A program made the position numbers and the translations under genes. A DNA stretch of 64,000 nucleotides, taken from the NCBI RefSeq assembly GCF_032854445.1, contig NC_088305.1, positions 21,800,955-21,864,954 on the forward strand. Direction: 5' to 3'. The notes under the pieces were generated by a model that searched no databases, had not been told where the DNA came from, and was given only the letters and a program-made list of their open reading frames with translations. The DNA is from Liolophura sinensis. Its lineage: Eukaryota > Mollusca > Polyplacophora > Chitonida > Chitonidae. Positions 44,572 to 55,489 of this stretch are shown one piece after another (within the stretch, counting starts at the first letter, position 1; each line of letters begins with the position of its first letter).

Positions 44572-47493
44572 ATGCCTCCCAAGAAGAAACAAATGACATC
44601 AGCAGAAAAGCAGAGGGCTTATAGGAATCGTATAAATGCAGACCCAGAAAAGAGGGAAGCAGCCAAGGAGAAGGAGAGATTAAGGTGGAAAGCTAGAAGG
44701 GAAAAGAAGAAAGTAAAATACGTAGCAGATATGACCAAACGGGAGGTTAGAGCCACGCGGAGAAAATGGAGGATAGCCTATCATAAACGCAGGGCTGAAA
44801 AAGATCATTTGGCTTGGTTGGAAAAACAAGAAGCAGCAGTGTTGACTGGAACTCCACCGACAAGTCCACCTCATAATCTGCCACAGCAAGAGCCACAGCG
44901 ACAGCCTGAACCCCAACCAGGTACCTCCGCGAATCCCACTTCGTCACAGAAAAAGAGAGGTCGGAAGAATGTTCGTAGGGACCGCACGGCCTGTTATAGG
45001 ATTAATAGAAAGTTAACAGAAAAGCTTGAGAATGAAAAGCGGAAAAACCAGAAATTACGCAAACAGCTCTCTCGGACAAAACTGAAAATCAAAGTCCCAT
45101 TTGGACAGAACTGCAAGGAAGGCGATGTATGTGCTACCCATTATGCTTCACCACGGAAGAGGGCTCGACAAACGATAAATGCTGGACAGGGCTTTATAAG
45201 AAAGGAACTGATTTTCCATTATGCTCTCACTCAACAAATAAAACAGGGCAAAGACACCTGTGAAAAAAATCCGAAGCGGGCACAACTCTTCGCAAAGCTT
45301 TTTGGTTTTGGAAACATCTTGTCAAAATATCGATTGCTGACCAAAGCACAGAACACTGGTCTCTTGTCCAAAAAGCTGCTGAAGACAAATGCTAAGCAAA
45401 GAAATGAAAATCTGCTAGTTTATGAGAGAGCTAAGAAACGCAACTGTGTCACAGATGCTGTAAAACAAAAGATTCAAAAGTTCTTTGAAAGGGATGATGT
45501 CAGTTGGTGTGCTGCTGGTAAAAAGCAAGTCATCACACGCAACAAAGTTAAGAAGCAGAAGCGTTTCCTTTTGGAATCGTTGAGAAGCACTTATAGAAAG
45601 TATGTGCATCTACATCCCGTGAGACCAGTGTCTTTCAGCCAATTCTGGAAACTGAAGCCGTTCTGGGTAGTGAAACCTAAATTCGCTGACAGGGAAACAT
45701 GCCTCTGTAAAGTACATGAGAATGTCCACCTCTTGCATAACAAGCTAAAAAACTTGGGGTATTTAGCCGAAGGGTCCGCTGACGAGACAATAAACCAGAT
45801 TGTCTGCAGCAGAGACAACAAGGGATGTATGTACAGGGACTGTGCAAAGTGCAAGCATGCTGAGGTTGTTTTCAATCAGACAAAGTACAGGCCAGGATGA
45901 AAGCCAGACCTGGTGGTGGCAGTGGAAATCAGCAGACCACACATACAAGGACAGAGAGGGAGAGCTAAAAACAACAAAGAAGACAATCAAGGAGAAAGTT
46001 GAAGGAACTGTCGCTGAGATGAAAGAAGAATACAATAAGCAGATTCAGAAGTTCAGTACCCATGTTTACAACATCTTGCACCAATTTGAGGTGTGCAGAG
46101 TGAACAAAAGTCAGTTAGGAGGGGACGAGGTCCTACTTCACATAGATTTTGCTGAAAATTGGACGATGAAAAGCCTGCGTCAGATCCAGTCGGCCCATTA
46201 TGGTGCATCCAATTCGCAAATAACACTACACACAGGTGTAGCCTACATAGGTGGTGAGGCAACAACAACCACACTCCCATTCTGTAGCTTGAGTGACAAC
46301 AATAGCCATACACCAGCAATGGTCTGGTGCCATTTGATACCGATTCTGCGATTCCTGAGGGAGAACCATCCGACAGTAACTAAACTGCACTTCATGAGCG
46401 ATGGCCCTGTAACCCAATACAGGGGTAGACACAATCTCCACCTGCTGTGCAACATACCCTTCCACATGGGTTTCAAAGAAATTTGGTGGAACTTTAGCGA
46501 AGCAGGACACGGGAAAGGAGCCTGTGATGGAGTGGGAGCAACCATCAAACGCCTGGCAGATGAGGTGACCATGACTGGCACAGACATTCATGATGCAGAG
46601 AGCTTGGTAAAACATCTGGAAGATAAGACAAGCATCAAATTATGTCTGATTCCTGAAGATGTGCAGATACATGTGTCAACAGCGGTACCAGCAGTCAGGG
46701 GAGTGATGAAAGTACACCAGATCTATTCACAGAGGCCTGGTATCATCCTTACAAGAGACGTAAGCTGCTACTGTGGACCACAGTGTGATTGCTACTCTCC
46801 AGTGGAACATGATGTACTGCAGTCTAACTATGATCAACATATCCCCAAACTAGGATGTGAGGTTGGCCAAATCTTAAAGCAACCCAGCATCCAGCAAGCA
46901 GAGGCCCTGGTGATCCATCCTGATGATGATACCCAAGACACCAACAGTAACAAGTCTGATCCAAAGGTAAGAGCTTCAGAGACTCCTGTTACTAACCTAA
47001 ATTTATCATATTTTCTGTTAGTAGAACTAGAATTATCAACAAGGTATTCCCATACATTATAAATTACTTTATCTTTATTTTCAGCATGACAACTCTTGGC
47101 CTAAGATTGGATGTTACGCTGTTGTAAGGTGTGGAGAAAAATATTACCCCGGGACGGTGATATCGGTAGAAGGTGATTGCTTTGAAATGAAGTATTTGAA
47201 ACGAACAACAACAGGTAAGCTTGTTTGATTCTAAACACATGAAATAACAATTTGTAACATGATTTCAAGTCTCTTAGAAATTTTAAAAGTCTGTACTCTT
47301 ATCAATTTAGCATCATATTTTATTCTTTTAATCAACAGGATCCTATCATGACTGGATGAGCGGGTTTTCGTCATCTTCATGGCAGCCACGAGAAGACCTT
47401 CTTGAGCCACTCCACGTGCCCGACATGGACAGAAGAGGTCATGTTATATTCACGAAGAATGACTTAGAGACAATAAAAAAGTACACAAAGTGA
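44572..47493 (+). pseudogene. DDE-like transposase of the CCACTCCGTTACC element, one frameshift
   Basis: ATG at 44572 (MPPKKKQMTSAEKQRAYRN). The N-terminus has two basic repeats (RAYRNRINADPEKREAAKEK and an RKWRIAYHKRRAEK unit) that look DNA-binding; then a Pro-rich linker, a coiled coil, and a Cys-rich segment (CLCKVHENVHLL ... CMYRDCAKCKHA). A frameshift near 45890 separates this from the core: LLHIDFAENW, HFMSDGPVTQYRGRHNL and WNFSEAGHGKGACDGVG give candidate acidic residues; CYCGPQCDCYSP follows. Exons 47085-47214 and 47339-47493 add a Tudor/SH3-like tail (YYPGTVISVEG). Standard splice sites are present. It may be Sola-like, but this is unproven. Confidence 0.7.
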
Positions 47494-48120
47494 ATAGTCG
47501 GCAGCTGTGAATCGTGAATCTTGTTTGCTACATTAAGATTCAGTAAATGGAACTCGAAATTGAGCTGATTTTATGTCAGTGCAATTGAATTGTCAACTCC
47601 AGAGAAAGGCAGTTCTTTTGACCAGGTGTCATTCTGTTGATTTTTTTTAAATTTTAATTTTGATAGTGTTAATGTTATAAAATGTTCATTACAGGTATTC
47701 ACATTTTATGTTTACTTATTGCAGGTAAGCCAGACTTCAAATACCTGTATGTTAGTTGAACTGTTTCTGAGTTTAAGTTGTTCATTGAATGTATTGACTC
47801 ATTGACTTCTTTGTTCACTGTATTAAAAGTTAATAAAAAATCAGAACTCTAAAATTATACTTGTGTCATGATTAACATTGGTACACTCTACTCCGTTACA
47901 AAATGTTCCACTCCGTTACCAAATGTTCCACTCCGTTACCAGTTCTTCAATAAAATTTATTATTGTCCTTCTAGTAAACTTTAAATTCCATTTGCTAGTT
48001 GTCATCCAATCTTAATACAGGCGAAATTATCATAAACTTCAAAAGCACAAAATATTGGCACTGTTAAGTGTGGCAACATCACAAAATTAGGTAATGTAAT
48101 GAAAAGGTAACGGAGTGGAG

Positions 48121-48636
48121 AGGCTTAAATATTTCAAACCCCCATAAAAAAATTTGTGGAGGACAATCAGCTCTGCTGCTATGCTGGCTATATAGAACAT
48201 GACCCCTATGACCAGCATGGAAGGTTAGGTGAGTTTTCTACAACCTCTTTGGTCTGTGACTTTCAACACTCAATATGTGCCCGTATTGAAAAATCCACCC
48301 TTATATGTATTTTAGGCCAAAATTCATGATTAATACTCAATAATAATCGTATCTAGCTTATTTGTTTTTTGTTGAACAGGTCATGAAAAATAAGATATTA
48401 ACTATCAATGGCTCAAAATCAAGAAAGAAAATAAAAGCTGACTTTTGCCTCGCTTTGCATGTGTATTTTTAATTAAATGTATTAACACAATTGAACCAGT
48501 TACATTATCATTGTTTGAGCACATGGGACAGCTTTAGTATTTGGTGCTAGCCTTGCATGTGTTGCTCATCATGATACGAAAATAAATCTTTTGATATATG
48601 ATGATTTATTTAAGTTTAATCCTTTTCTCTTTTCAG
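48121..48636. other. Sequence between the repeat-marked element and the hAT exon
   Basis: AT-rich. Ends in a good 3' splice site (TCTTTTCAG at 48628-48636) for the transposase exon. Nothing else recognised. Confidence 0.5.
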
Positions 48637-50361
48637 GTTGGCACCCATTACTTCACCTCTCTATTCATGGGACATGCCACAGCTGAGGACATGATCGAAC
48701 ACTTTGAAACTGGCACGGACGGGCTCAATATGAGAAGACTTCTACAGCTGTCCATGGATGGACCTTCTGTCAACTGGAAATTTCATCGCATGTTCCAAAC
48801 CAAGATCTCTTCCACTTATGACCACTTTCTTCTGAATGTTGGGAGCTGTGAGCTTCATATCGTACATGGAGCATTTAAGGATGGTGCAAGTGCATCTTGT
48901 TGGCAGATTCAGGATGTGTTGAGAGGCCTTTACACGTTATTCAAGGACACGCCTGCACGAAGGGAAGATTTCATTAAATGTACAGAATCAACCACTTTCC
49001 CAATGAAATTTTGCCCCCACAGATGGGTGGAGAATGTTCCTGTGGTTGAACGAGCACTCTCCATATGGCTTAACATTCAGAAGTATGTGAAACAGGTTAA
49101 TAAAGGACATTGTGACAACCCAAAGACAGTTTCATACAAGACTGTATCAGATGCAACCAAAGACAAGATTATTGTTGTAAAACTTTTGTCATTTTTGTCT
49201 ATTGCCAAAACTATTCAGCCATTTTTGACACAATACCAAACTGACAAACCAATGCTACCATTCCTGGCTGAGGATTTGTTTCGTCTGATACGATCTTTAA
49301 TGAAAAGGTTCCTCAAAGAAGATGTGGACATAAGCACGGTAAACAAACTTGTTAAGGTCAATCTTGAAGACAAAGATCTTCACAAGAGCTACACTGATGT
49401 TGATCTCGGGTTTGTGGCAGAAAAGGAGCTCAAGAAAATCAAGAGCTCTTCCTCTGGGCCTAAAGTTAGTGACAGAGAGATCCTTGAGCTACGCATGCAA
49501 TGCAAAGGGTTTCTTATCAAACTTGTTAGCAAGCTCCTTGAAAAATCTCCTCTTAAATACCCCCTTACTTTGCAAATTTCTTGTTTGGACCCAAGACAAA
49601 TGGCAACAAACAAAACCGTGTGCATCACTAACATGAAAAAACTGTTGGCCACATTACTGGACGCCAACCAAATGCGTGGAGGAGCATCTGCATGCGACAC
49701 TGTACTCCTACAGTTTGAAGAATTTCTGGAAACAACTGTTATTGGTAACATGTCAACATTTTCCAACTTTGACCCACATAAACCTGAGAGTAGACTAGAT
49801 GCCCTGATGTTTGAATCTGTTGCCCTAAATCAGCGAATGGCACCTTTGTGGAATGTTATGAAAAACCTTCTTCTCCTGTCGCATGGACAAGCGACGGTCG
49901 AAAGAGGCTTCTCAGTGAACCGACAGATTGAAACAGAAAACATGATTGAACAAACTGTTGTATCTGAACGACTTGTGTGTGATCACCTCAAGGGAATCGG
50001 CGGATTGAAAAACATTGAAGTAACAAAGGAAATGTTGACGTACTGTTCTTCTGCTAGACAGAAGTATTCCTTGTACTTAGATTCCAAGAGGGAAGAGAAA
50101 CTTAATGCAGAAAAACTTGCCAAAAGAAAGCATGTTCTGGACACAATAGATGAACTGAAAACAAAGCGTAAGCGCATTGAAAGAGACATTGAATCCTTGA
50201 CACAATCTGCAGATAAATTTGCAGAAAAAGCAGAAGATACAGGGCAGTTGGACTTTGTTACAAAGTCCAACAGTTTGCGAAGAACAGCGAAGCAGAAGAA
50301 ACAAGAACTTGCCACCATTGCTTCTACCTTGGATGAGAGACTGCAAGAGTTAAAAAAGTGA
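48637..50361 (+). pseudogene. hAT transposase main exon, lacking the upstream exons
   Basis: Opens at a splice acceptor with VGTHYFTSLFMGHATAEDM. Core motifs SMDGPSVNWKFHRMF, GSCELHIVHGAFKDG and CPHRWVENVPVVERAL are followed by a helical domain and the hATC region LLLLSHGQATVERGFSVNRQ. A long C-terminal coiled coil rich in Lys/Glu ends at TGA 50359-50361. The exon itself is open for 574 codons, but the coding part that should lie between it and the BED exon at 39780-40004 (including the first catalytic Asp region) is absent, so the gene is incomplete. Confidence 0.8.
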
Positions 50362-50654
50362 CTGCTGTTGGACATCTTGTCATGATCAGGGAAATCAGTT
50401 TGACTGTCTCTGTCATGTACTCCTACTTTTTATGATGCAAAACAATATTGTTGCATGAATAAAGTATCATAAACTTGTGAGATTGTCTCCCTTGTAAAAA
50501 TACTAAACAGCCAGGGCAGTTAAATATACTATCACTACTTGACTTCAAATTCAAATGTAGATATCAAAATTTCACAGTTTATAATTTTGTGATTTGGGAT
50601 CACAAAAACGTTTTGATGCCTGGATTGGGTCCTGGCTGTTATAAGTTTTGAAAT

Positions 50655-51052
50655 AGACCGGTTCAGTTTAAGAATTCAGACTTGCGCATTGGTTGGGTTG
50701 GAGAGCTCTGTGAAATGTGACATCATTCAACAGGTTAGGGAGATCCACCTCTTTTGAAATGGTGGTAGAAAAGGTATGTGTTGTCAAACCATACATATGT
50801 TTACCATGCAGGGGCATTACTGCCTTCCCCTTACATAGTATTATTGTGCAAATGAGAAGGGAATGATAGGCAATGATTTCTTGAAAGAATGTAATTTGGT
50901 GTTTGACTGACAGGTCAAATAGTGTTGAAGATAAATATCATTTTTTACCTCCAATTTATAAGGGGTTAATCTCCCTAAACTGTTCTATGCACAGCAGTGT
51001 TTTGTTATATAAGTGAATTTCACAATCCTTCATTCTTAAACTGAACTGGTCT
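50655..51052. repeat. MITE-like repeat with 21-bp inverted ends
   Basis: Starts AGACCGGTTCAGTTTAAG and ends with its reverse complement, 20 of 21 bases matching. It is 398 bases long, non-coding and lies in the 3' UTR of the hAT transposase. No target duplication was recognised. Confidence 0.6.
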
Positions 51053-51197
51053 GTGGAAGTCCTTTTGATGATGAAGGCATAACTCCGGACAACTAACTGA
51101 AATGTGGTTTGGTTTGACTTCGGCCAAAGTGAACAATTATCACTCCTGGAAAATTACTGTGACACACCTGGAAAACTCCTGGAATTTCATCTGTGAA

Positions 51198-51213
51198 TGA
51201 GTGTATGAACCCT
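51198..51213 (-). repeat. Internal hAT right terminus
   Basis: GAGTGTATGAACCCTG, preceded by CCTGGAAAACTCCTGG-type repeats, matches the outer right end at 52460-52475. It marks the end of one hAT copy inside the coding sequence of a related one. Confidence 0.75.
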
Positions 51214-51217
51214 GTAC

Positions 51218-51511
51218 ATGACATATCTGGAAGATCAGAGAAGAGAGAAGGAACAGCAAGATGCAGGTAGAAAGAGAAAGGCATTTCTTGATGAACTGGA
51301 ATTGTTAAAGGCTAAGAAAAGACGCATTGAGAAAGACATTGAAGAACTTGAAAGATCAGCAGATAAATATTCTGAGAAAGCTGAAGCTTGCAGCCAGCTG
51401 ACATTCGTAGCGAAGTCAAATAGTTTACGCAGAACGGCAAAACAAAAGAGAGAAGAACTTTCTACTCTAATTACTGAAATAGACGAAAAAGTAAATGAAC
51501 TGAAAGGGTGA
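51218..51511 (+). pseudogene. C-terminal coiled coil of a second hAT transposase
   Basis: About 97 codons, ending in TGA, parallel the last part of the 48637-50361 gene (KRRIEKDIEELERSADKYSE against KRKRIERDIESLTQSADKFA; KSNSLRRTAKQK in both). It is clearly divergent, so it comes from a different, older copy. The rest of that gene is missing. Confidence 0.8.
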
Positions 51512-52475
51512 TTTATTCTTGACATTTATTGTCGTAACCGCTTGTTTGAACCTCCAAAATAAGGTACAGTAAATTTCTGAAACTTGACTAATGGTGTTGT
51601 GTAATTATTATTTACCGATAACACATTATATGTACAGGCATGTGATCTTTCTGATATTTATCTGATACATGTATCTGTAAATATTGGTGCAGTATTGGCT
51701 TTTTACAAATTTGCAATAGTTACATTTTATTATTTCATCTTTGATGGATTCTCGGCGTAACTTCATACACGTATGTTATTCTGTTGGATCCATTGCCTGT
51801 ACATCTGGCTGGAGTTAAGTTTACTCTGGGCCTCAAGCCTTGTTCAATTAGCGGTACATGTACTACAATGTTAGTGTACTGATGCAGCATGGAGATGTTT
51901 CATTAGGAGTTTCCCTGACTTGTGACAACTTCTGAGTGATATCCCTTTCCTATATGCTGTAGGTTTACATGTACTTCACATGTTTGCTACATGTACTTTC
52001 CTATCCTTTTACATGGGAGTTCATCTTGTTTAGAGAAACCTATTTTTAAATTTTCAGTATTTTTAAAATTTCATTTTAAGTGACAACCTAAAGCACTTTG
52101 AATCATAATCCATTAGAGTGGTTCTTTTGTTCTTTTGTAATTTTCATATATACTACCAAGGTTAAAATATCCGGATTGACCCTGGCATGCCATAAAGTGG
52201 CAGAGTCAAAAAACAAGGGGACATCACTCTGATATCCTGTTGTCACAATCTGAAGACTGCATTATATACACTGAACCAGTTGTAGCTGTAATGGGCTATG
52301 TGTACATGTACCTGATTAGGGGAAGCTACTAATCCACGGGTGTCTCATAATCAAAACATTGTCACAAGCTGCACACCTAACTGCCATCGTACCCTCCTGG
52401 AATGTCCTGGAAAATGACACAAAAAAGTCCTGAAATGTCCTGGAAATTTGAGCCAAGATAAGTGTATGAACCCTG
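51512..52475. other. 3' non-coding end of the outer hAT
   Basis: No gene seen. The last about 90 bases contain the TCCTGGAATGTCCTGG repeats and the right terminal inverted repeat. Confidence 0.6.
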
Positions 52476-53280
52476 TGTGGGCTTAGACTCATTCTGAGCT
52501 TCCCGTATCCTTTTCAACTTGTAACATTCACTCATCACGTGACCTACCCGCTTGCAAAAATTACAAGTGACCCTTTTTCGAGGACTACCATTCCAATCTG
52601 AACTACGTGAACCATGAGATGTAGAACCATTGGAGCCTGGTGTAGAACTCTTCTGTGTAGAGCTACCTCTACCTGTTGCATGTGACTGGGTATTCCTACG
52701 TGTAAATGAACTAAATGGCTTACCCGTGTATGTAACCTTATGTGTCAAGGAATAATCATCAGCTAAACTGGCTGCCTCTTCAAGTGTACTCGCCTTCTGC
52801 TCATCAACGAACACCTTCACATCATTATGAATACAACGCTTGAACTCCTCTACCAGCACAAGCTGACGCAAACTTTCAAAATCCTTGCCTATTTTATTGG
52901 CTGTACACCAGCGATCAAACTGCACCTTAGCTCGACCAAACTCAACGTATGTCTGATCTTTACCTTTTTCATAGTTACGAAATTTCTGGCGGTAAGCTTC
53001 AGGCACCAATTCATAACCCTTCAAAAGTACCTCTTTCACATAGTCATAATTGGAAGCATTCTCTACACTTAACTGAGTGTAAATTTCCCTGGCCTTTCCA
53101 ATTAGCACACTCTGTAATAACATAGTCCAGAACTCTTTAGGCCACTTCAAACTATTTGCAATTTTCTCAAAATGCAGAAAATACTTATCCACCTCTTTTT
53201 CCTGAAAGGATGGAACTAACCGAATGTATTTGGTCACATCAAATCCTGAACCCTGTCTACCGGAAGGACCCGGTTTCTCA
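52476..53280 (-). mobile_element. Gypsy-1 fossil, gag part
   Basis: The minus strand encodes a gag-like protein with a capsid-type helical region (YFLHFEKIANSLKWPKEFW, EAYRQKFRNYEKGKDQTYVE), a Ser/Gly/Thr-rich linker and one zinc knuckle CNFCKRVGHVMSEC. It is cut on its downstream side by the hAT (52475) and on its upstream side by the LTR at 53281. Broken. Confidence 0.85.
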
Positions 53281-54213
53281 TGTCTCTATTTTGAACTTTT
53301 CGCCCCGTTCAAAATCACGTGACCCAAACTTTTTTTTGGCCCGCTCTGTGATAGTAGTTACCTCCCCTTGCAGTATGAGATTGGAACTTATTGCGTGATC
53401 ATAACATTCATATATTCATATCGCCATAATGACGTTCTAATATATTGCGTCATGCCTTGCTTCATCTTCCTATGTAATAAATTATGTAATATATTGCGTA
53501 ATGCGTTGCATAATCATAAGACTTCTAGTGTAGCCCTATTACTACTAACAGTGTGTCAGCTGATTTTGTGGTTTTTGTCACGTGATATGGCAGATACAAC
53601 CATTCTGCACTTAATCATTTATGAAAACCAATCGCTTTCAAAGGTTGTAACTGAATGCATAAGTCGACTTTCCGCAAGATATAAATGTATAAACAAATAA
53701 ATCAACTCACAACGTCAATATTTGTTTTTATTTCACTTCTGTTTACTTTTCCAGTTTTCTTCATGGAATCATTTTAACAGTAAGACAATTTGTTTGATTA
53801 GTGTTTTACGACGTATTCAATAATTTTTCACTGATATGATGGCTGCACGATTAATTAGAAAAGGTGATTAAAACAGTCTGCAGCTTGCAAATGTTTTCAT
53901 CTATTGTTCATTATTTTAGTAGATTTCAGGTACTGTAGGCCCCTATACTTGGGAAATTTTCCTTGGACTCCAATTCGTCCTCCGCAAATTATGTCAAGCA
54001 CTTGAGAAAATTTGACATAATGTTTGGACATCAAATAAACTAGTAAAATAGAAACAAACTATTATACATATCATGCGTTGTACACATGTAAATTATCGAA
54101 GAACACCGGTCTGTAACTGCAAACGACTTTTACTAGTCACTCATAACTATACAGTCTATATCATGCATCTCTATAGTCCGTTTCACATATAGATGTAACC
54201 ACATTATATGACA
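53281..54213 (-). mobile_element. LTR of gypsy-2 fossil
   Basis: 933 bases bounded by TG...CA with inverted TGTC/GACA tips. It follows, in minus orientation, a polypurine tract (AAGAGGGGAGA) at the end of the integrase region 54214-55489, so it is the 3' LTR of that element. It lies directly against gypsy-1 gag, indicating insertion there. The 5' LTR is not in view. Confidence 0.7.
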
Positions 54214-55489
54214 TCTCCCCTCTTAAGTCCATCAAACGTTTGTCAACTACTAAAATCTATTAACTGAAGTTAACTAAAGTCTTTGAGTATATAATTTCAA
54301 ACTTAAACTAGCAAACTGCATGGAAGAAATCTAAATTCAATGTTGCCTATTAACTTTTAAATGTATTGTCCTTTGACTACACTATGTACAGCAACATTGC
54401 TAACTACTGCTAAACTGTAAACTTATTCAGAACTTCTAGAAACGAATGTCAATCAAATCCGTTTTGGAGGTCGGACCACTCGTCCAGAGCGCGTGACTTT
54501 ACGTCCACTATGCTGATTTGCTTGAGGCTGATTTCCTACAATAGGGGTTTCCTGCATGTAGTCATCAAGTGGGTCAACTTCCGGTGGGGTCATCTCGTAA
54601 GTAATACCTGGAGCTGGCTTTAAATGCTTACGGTTACGACGGTATTTGCCTCTGCTCGTTTCGATATTATAAGATCGCGGTGTTGGGAGCTTATCTGTGA
54701 CAATTCCCGTTGTCACCCAACCCTTCTCATTGTCTAGTTTTACACGAACCGTGTCGCCTGGTTTCAGTTCAGGAAGTTCTCGTACACCATGACGATCGTT
54801 GAAGTAGCGTTCATTTAACGATTTGGCTCTATCATCATTCTCTCTCACCCTCTCAAAGTTCGGCCACCTTGGAGTTAAGTTTTCGGTGAGAATGGGGAGG
54901 GTTGTTTTTAATGGTCTTCCCATTAGAAGTTCCGCCGGACTACATCCTGTAGGCTGCGTCGGCGTAGAACGGTAAGTCATTAGGCCAAGAAAGTGATCTT
55001 TCTGTCCTAATATTTTCTTCGCGGTCGCGACGGCTCTCTCAACTTCACCATTTGCCTGATGATGATGATGAGGGCTCACTGTCGTATGCTGAAAGCAATA
55101 CGCGGTTTGGAATTCTCTAAATTCTCGCGAGACAAAGTTGGTACCATTGTCAGTAATAAGTTGTTCGGGCGTTCCGAATCGCGCGAAAATCTCTTTCATC
55201 TTGAGAATAGTAACATTACTGGTTAATCGCGGGACGTGTTTTAACTCAAAGTATCGCGAAAAGTAGTCGATTACAAGTAAGTAATGTTTACTTTTGAATT
55301 CCAGTATATCTGCGGCTAACTGTTGCCAAGGACGCGAAGGTAACGGCGTTGATTTTAGCGGTTCCTTGCGTAAACTAGGTCTGTTTATCTGGCAGTAGGA
55401 ACACTGGGCAACTTTAGTCTGGATCTGCTTTGTTAATCCTGGCCACCATACTGATTGGTTGGCCCGTTGCAGGCCTCGTCGTTTGAAAA
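54214..55489 (-). mobile_element. Gypsy-2 fossil, integrase region
   Basis: The minus strand encodes the integrase from its zinc-binding end (CSYCQINRPSLRKEP) through the core (ITDNGTNFVSREF, HHHHQANGEVERAV) to a C-terminal domain (GDTVRVKLDNEKGW) and a basic tail ending PPKRI. It is a different family from gypsy-1, with integrase last before the LTR, as is usual for Ty3/gypsy. Upstream parts are not present next to it, because hAT-like sequence starts near 55490. Incomplete and broken. Confidence 0.85.

Larger units (their letters stand above)
43811..48120 (+). mobile_element. Unassigned DNA transposon marked by CCACTCCGTTACC repeats
   Basis: Nine copies of a 13-mer, exact or with one to two changes, cluster at both ends of a transposase-like gene: CCACTCCGTTACC at 43811, 44001, 44158, 47888, 47908 and 47928, and the reverse complement GGTAACGGAGTGG at 44191, 44211 and 48106. 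Such clusters are typical transposase-binding subterminal repeats. I could not find the outer terminal inverted repeats or target duplication; the coordinates span only the repeats. The gene type is known from many cnidarian and mollusc genomes, but I cannot name its superfamily with confidence. Confidence 0.6.
39353..52475 (+). mobile_element. hAT transposon inserted in gypsy-1, enlarged by nested elements
   Basis: The left end CAGGGTTCGCACAGTCCT and the right end AAGTGTATGAACCCTG (inverted CAGGGTTCATACACTT) lie between exact 5-bp duplications TGTGG (39348-39352 and 52476-52480) in gypsy-1, between its gag and protease parts. Both subterminal regions are full of TCCTGGAATGTCCTGG repeats. The interior has a BED-type exon, a long transposase exon, then a second right end at about 51198-51213 followed by the tail of a related transposase, so two hAT copies are merged. 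A piggyBac and an unassigned transposon occupy what was an intron. Confidence 0.8.
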
